Shown here: positions 59,010 through 64,000 of the stretch, piece after piece
How the letters are laid out: each line of letters begins with the position of its first letter
Numbering within the stretch: position 1 is the first letter of the stretch
Assembly (NCBI GenBank): GCA_008973525.1
Contig: WACJ01000520.1
Coordinates: 806,001-870,000 of the forward strand
Length of the DNA stretch: 64,000 nt
DNA from: Stenopsyche tienmushanensis
Lineage: Eukaryota > Arthropoda > Insecta > Trichoptera > Stenopsychidae
Direction: 5' to 3'
Program-made: the position numbers and the translations under genes
The notes under the pieces: generated by a model
What the model was told of the DNA's origin: nothing
Databases searched by the model: none
What the model saw: the letters and a program-made list of their open reading frames with translations, nothing else

Positions 59010-62000
59010 GCCGTATATGGAATTCATTAGTTTCGGCTCTGGAAATTTTATCCAAACTGAGCTCAAATATAAGATTTCAAAACTTCGGGGAATACGATGG
59101 AAATCTTATAATTTAGATTTTAGTATTTAAATCTGATCACATTTTACTCTTGTCGTACATTATAAATGTACCCCATCAGATATGAATGTAAATGAAGCAA
59201 TAATTTTATTAAATTTTTATTTTGCAAACAATTGATTTATGCTTGAAAGACATTTTGTTCTCTCATTTAGTTGAATGAAATTGATTGGCAAAATTGCACT
59301 AACACTTTATGAATATTTATATACTTATAGAAAATGAATAATTATTGCAGTAGAGTATATTATTAAATATTTATTGATTCAGATAAACCACATTGGCTTG
59401 AAGTCAAACGTGAAGAGGACCTTGGAGTAGGAGAGCTGCTTGACAGCTGGTCCGATTTATGCGGAGTCCAGACTTCCTGCCTCCGAAATAACGGTGTTTT
59501 ACCTTATATATTTTTAATTATGATTTTATCCCGTTTTATTTGCGAGCCCCTTTGATATTCGGAGTGATTCGCAATGCGCGGAAGGAACACGTTTATGGAC
59601 GCGCGTATCATAGCGCCCGAAACGGATTCTTTTTATTGTGCATTCAATATACCGATATACTATTTTACTATATGGATGTTGGTTAATCCAAATGATTTTC
59701 AAAATTAGCCATAATCTAATTTATCGCATGGTAAGCCTTCGATGATCATATGCGGGCAATAAAACTTACGTATCGAGCGTAGAGTAATACTATTTGATCG
59801 ATTGAATTTGTAAAGTGACGAGTCGAAAGTTCATTCGTCGAAAAAGTCAAAGCTCTTCATAACGACCCGATGATTTACAGCCGAATTCTCATCCGAGCGC
59901 TCTCGATGACATCAAAATTTGGGTTTTACCCAGATTTTGGCAACGGTCTAAAGGTCATAAGCGATTAGCGTATCTTGAATTGAATTGTGAGCAAACAACA
60001 ATTGTTGAAAATTGAGGAATCTTTTGATATACGACGAATTGTGATATATGCAGTGATAAAGTATTACCGCATGAAGATACTTTAATACAAATTGGCTGCG
60101 ATGAGTAAATTCTGCGGGATTAGTTTTAATCAAACACGTTTCGATTGAATTTTTTAAAAACGCAATTTCGTCAAAAAATAGAATCATAAATATGTCTCAA
60201 AATGGACAGGTCTTACGCGATAAAAATCAGTTTATAATTTTCACGATAGTGAATTACATCAATTTTGAAAATACATTGCATAAGTTATTTATATAAATAT
60301 GATGCTATCATCAATGTCAAAATTATAAGGACATGTTGCTATATTTATCTGCCTTAAAATTACAAACATTATATTAATAAACAGATAAATGTGAAAGCTC
60401 TGATTTGAGATTTCATCTTGTTTATTGGATGGATGATGACGATGATCGTGATCCAAATTCAATTATATTATTTTATGATCTTGTATCGCGTAGATCATGA
60501 ACAATCAATACGGATTTTTAAAATCATTCGCTTAATGTTTCGTATTAAGGAGATGAATGAAATCACACAAAGAAGATAATCTATTCGATATAAAGATAGA
60601 TTCGCATAAGATCGTCACATCTTTGAAACGCGCAAAAAAGCTTAATTAGTATCATTAATTGTATCGCAGATTTATCGTACAATTATTTTCTTATGCCATA
60701 GCTTAAAATATATATAGTTTAAAGCCATGTGAACAAGCGTGTAATTTAGATGTTGAGATATGGATAAAATCTAAATATCTATAATCACATAGCATTTACT
60801 CGCTTATTTAATATTTTCTATCGTTCAATCATTTCATTGGTCATTTGGCATCCAAATGTGATGCCCAGATATGACAATTTTGTTCATTGACGAATTCTTC
60901 CATTATGAAATGAGCTTTATTGCTAAACAAAATTTTGCTTGATTGTTTGAAAACAATAGATTATTGTTCAGTATTTATTACAATTGTACTACCTTTTGCT
61001 AAAATAAAATGGCTTAAATCATTTAAAAAAAACATCATGTATAAAAATTATACTGGTTTGATATTTGAGCGTTGTATTTGGATGATCCCATATTATGTAG
61101 GGAATACGTTCCAAAGCAAAATACAACCCCAAACATGATTATCCTTGCATGATGTTATCCTATTTTTAATAAATATAATCATCTACAGTCATGCTTATTG
61201 CTTTTCATACGTTAATTTTTTCATGTTAATATAATGTGCTTCGAAACGTGAAGCAGCTCTATTTTTAGCTATGAAAACACGCGTTTTTCGTAGAAAATAT
61301 GGTCTCATATGCCCTTAGAATCGTCTCTTATCAGGGTGTCCGTATCGAAAGATATCACTGGCTATTTTCGAAGATAATGTATGGAAGGTGTGCACCATTA
61401 CCAAACTTTGTGACCTGATAAGCCTTTGAAGCTTGGCCGCTTCGGCAGAACGTCCATCCATCGATCAAAACGCGATGACACCTTTGCGATTGTACCTCAT
61501 GCCGCCTAATAACATTTAACGTATCATACTACTGTCAAATAGCTACCATCTATTATCGGCATTTTTTAAATTAGCCCATTAATCCTGGATAGCGAAAAAA
61601 ACACGAACGGAATCAATAATTTCGAAAGATATACGAATTTATTTGCATTTGAGTACAAAGACGTACATGCAAAGCGGAAGAGGATTTGCTCAATGGATGG
61701 AAGGAACGAGGATAAACTTCCATGAATTATCATTTTTATATAAATAACGGCGATTGAAACGGATATCGTGGATTGTATAAAAGAACAGATAACATTTGTA
61801 AGTCAACCATCTGCATTACAGTACTTGCATCAATTGATGGTGCAAATATTATGTTATTATTTATACAAAGTATTTGCAATAGCAACCGATTTTTCATTGG
61901 GATATCGTCGATTTTATAGCTTGTATTTATTGCGTAATAAATAAAAACTCATAAGAATGGCTATATATATGTACTTATGCTAGATTTTCAAATAAAGTAG

Positions 62001-62270
62001 TTGTTTATCCAGTATCATGTATCTTAATCGTCAAATATTGAAATACTGAAAATATCTTAGTGATATCTTCATGAATATTATACAAACTTATTAGTTATTC
62101 GTCTTACTGGATTATATGGATATTTTTAAGGACGTATTCTAGTCAAGAGGCACAAATTTTGGGCGTTTTCTATCAGATATGCAAAAAATGATATATTAAG
62201 TGTAAGAAGTAAAAAAAGAGTATATCCTGGTTGACACGATTTCAACCCTTTTAATCATCTGAAATAAAAA
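59010..62270. other. Intronic stretch without a supportable gene
   Basis: GC-richer patches lie at 59395-59640, 59730-59900 and 61240-61510. I see no gene or transposon ends. Frames at 59948-60187 (minus) and 60920-61138 are short and featureless. Confidence 0.35.
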
Positions 62271-62274
62271 AAGA

Positions 62275-62700
62275 AAGCAGATTTTTAATTACTAAAGATG
62301 ATGCTATAGTTCCTACCTCAAAGAAAGAAAAAAAATTTTTTAATAAAATGGCGGCAGTTTAAATTTTTTGGCCTTATTTTTTACAGTTTTAATTATTTTT
62401 AAATAGTTAAAATTAAAATTTTAGTATAAATCTGGTAGAGACAATAAAATATTATATAGAGAAAGTTTATATTAAAGTTTATAGCAAATAAACTAATTAC
62501 AACTTGAGATATCATGTCAACCGTGTTGAAAAAAGTAATTTCGAGAAAAACGCGTTCAAATATTTCGTTCTGGCGGCTAAGTTACCGCGTCACTAAAATA
62601 GTTACAACTTCGTAATTAATTTAAATTTTGAAAATTTCTTTGGAGGATATATTTTTAAAAGCTTAAACTTTAAAATCATGCAAAAAACAAAATCGATTTT
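62275..62700. repeat. Dispersed repeat family E, copy 2
   Basis: It is homologous to 31125-31565, including ATAAATCTGGTAGA, GAGATATCATGTCAACC and TTTCGAGAAAAACGC. It is interrupted or ended by the TTAA of the element at 62704. Confidence 0.8.
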
Positions 62701-62703
62701 TAA

Positions 62704-63121
62704 CCCTTTCTACTCGCGTTTTCCAGGTTTCATAGCGGATATTTAAAATTAAAATTAAATTTTTTGTATCAATTTTTTGTTACACAGAAACTTAACATAA
62801 TATACATAAGACACTTATTCAGTATTTTAAAAATAATATAGCTGTAAAAAACCAATTTGAGTATATGAATTTCAAACATATCATTTTAAAACTCTCTAAA
62901 AACATTACAAATAAAAGCGTTTGAAGTTTATTTGTATATGATTAACATTATTGTAGTTGTGTTTGATGTCGATTGCATTTAAATCATTATCGATTAAATC
63001 ATCCTATCATATTATATACATAGTATAATAAATAGCAAAAATAATGAAGCAAACATAATATATGCCATATTTGTGAGTTTAAAATTTTGGCGACATAATG
63101 TCGACATATGAATGGAAAGGG
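62704..63121. mobile_element. piggyBac-like MITE (418 bp)
   Basis: Left end TTAA|CCCTTTCTACTCG and right end TGAATGGAAAGGG|TTTAA form short inverted repeats starting CCCTTTC, with TTAA on the left and a near-TTAA on the right. This is the piggyBac signature. The interior is AT-rich with no transposase. It lies at the edge of repeat E copy 2, consistent with insertion into or next to it. Confidence 0.65.
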
Positions 63122-63129
63122 TTTAAATG

Positions 63130-64000
63130 TAAAAGCCAATTAAAATTTTAATTCAAATCTATTAATTTATCATTAAAAATATCTACACAAGTATCAATTA
63201 TAAATTATTTAATAGATTATTTCAATGGTTCTAGATTAACATGATTCAAAAAAATCTTCTCATTGTTGTAATTTGGTTTCAATCTTAAATACATTTATAA
63301 TTGGCATAATTTTGAGTTATTATATTCTTGAATAAATATTGCAAAATGTTACGGTATACTCAATTATAATTTGCAAAAGAAAAAGCAAATCAATAAAAGC
63401 ACACATAAGCCGGTGTGGTAGGACTCAATCAGATTTTTGAACTACATTTTAATGGACTACAAAGAGGACATAATATAATGATGATAAAAGCATTAGTGAT
63501 GCTTTATTTGGGAGCTAATTCGTCGATCAAACAATTTTATGGCATTTATTAGTTAAGATTATTGCCTCACGATGGCAATCTACAATAATGGAACGACCGT
63601 AATCCTTTCAGTACAGTTGTAAAAGACTCAAATGAATTTAACGATTCAACTTATTTGATTAATTAGGTAGCCTAATCAGTAATATATAACTTTTGATATA
63701 AATTCACGTTTACGTACAAACTTCGATGGTTCCAGTTCGAAGATTTTCCACGTGCAAGACGCAAAGTTTTATCGTCCAATTTGGCAGCATTTTTTTCGCT
63801 CGTCGATAATCTTATCAATCATTGTCGACTGGTAAACGGTCAAATAAACCTTTGTGCTCTTGTATCGGCATAAAAGTAGTCTATTAGCTTTCATATGAAA
63901 ACGAGTTATTAACGTTTTCCCCAAATTAAAGAGATAAGCAACGTACGTAGACTTGGCACCGGGGTCATAATTCATCGCTCATTAAATATAGCAGAATTTC
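63130..64000. other. AT-rich stretch to the window end
   Basis: I see no gene. A minus-strand frame of 68 codons at 63769-63975 has no recognisable motif. Confidence 0.35.

Noticed and set aside
1..64000. CRISPR arrays, operons, bacterial promoters or phage genes
   Set aside because: No regularly spaced repeats or dense gene order; splice sites and transposon types are eukaryotic.

Overview
The window is AT-rich, intron-like eukaryotic DNA with undepleted CpG, abundant remnants of cut-and-paste transposons (mariner, Tigger/pogo, hAT, piggyBac-like) and very sparse coding sequence. There are no operons, prokaryotic genes, rRNA genes or convincing tRNA genes. The transposon mix, the AT content and a His/Ala/Gly-rich protein split by very long introns suggest an insect, possibly a moth or butterfly. 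The order is an impression, not a proof.

The best-supported gene is on the + strand. A CpG-rich promoter-like block (about 7560-8277) leads into a probable noncoding first exon ending at a consensus donor at 8664. A strong acceptor at 16264/16265 opens a second exon, with an ATG in good context at 16709 and a donor at 16986. A third exon lies at 51532-51693. The two coding exons join in phase across a 34.5-kb intron and encode at least 146 residues, rich in His, Ala and Gly at the start and in Gly, Ser, His and Arg later, like the N-terminus of a developmental transcription factor. No DNA-binding domain lies in the window, so the later exons should be beyond base 64000. I cannot name the gene.

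Region by region: 1-5500 holds an orphan zinc-finger-like exon candidate (1774-2070), a Tigger relic (about 2520-3010) and a dispersed repeat. 5530-5840 is a compact CpG-rich block with YY1-type and CCAAT-type motifs. 6623-6678 is an AT microsatellite. 7560-8663 is the promoter and first exon. 8664-16264 is intron with GC-rich blocks and one copy of repeat family D. 16265-16985 is exon 2. 16986-51531 is the giant intron, holding hAT and mariner remnants, MITEs, repeats B to E and several GC-rich blocks that look like conserved noncoding elements; the clearest is 23440-23960. 51532-51693 is exon 3. From 51694 to 64000 there is more intron, with a MITE, a deleted mariner, repeats D and E and a piggyBac-like MITE.

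I found no wholly new system. The items most worth a second look are the split gene with its tandem in-frame donors, the orphan zinc-finger exon, two mariner copies sharing one internal deletion, the 754-bp mariner with intact ends, the three-copy repeat family D with a shared ATG-started frame, and the motif-dense intronic block near 23.7 kb.
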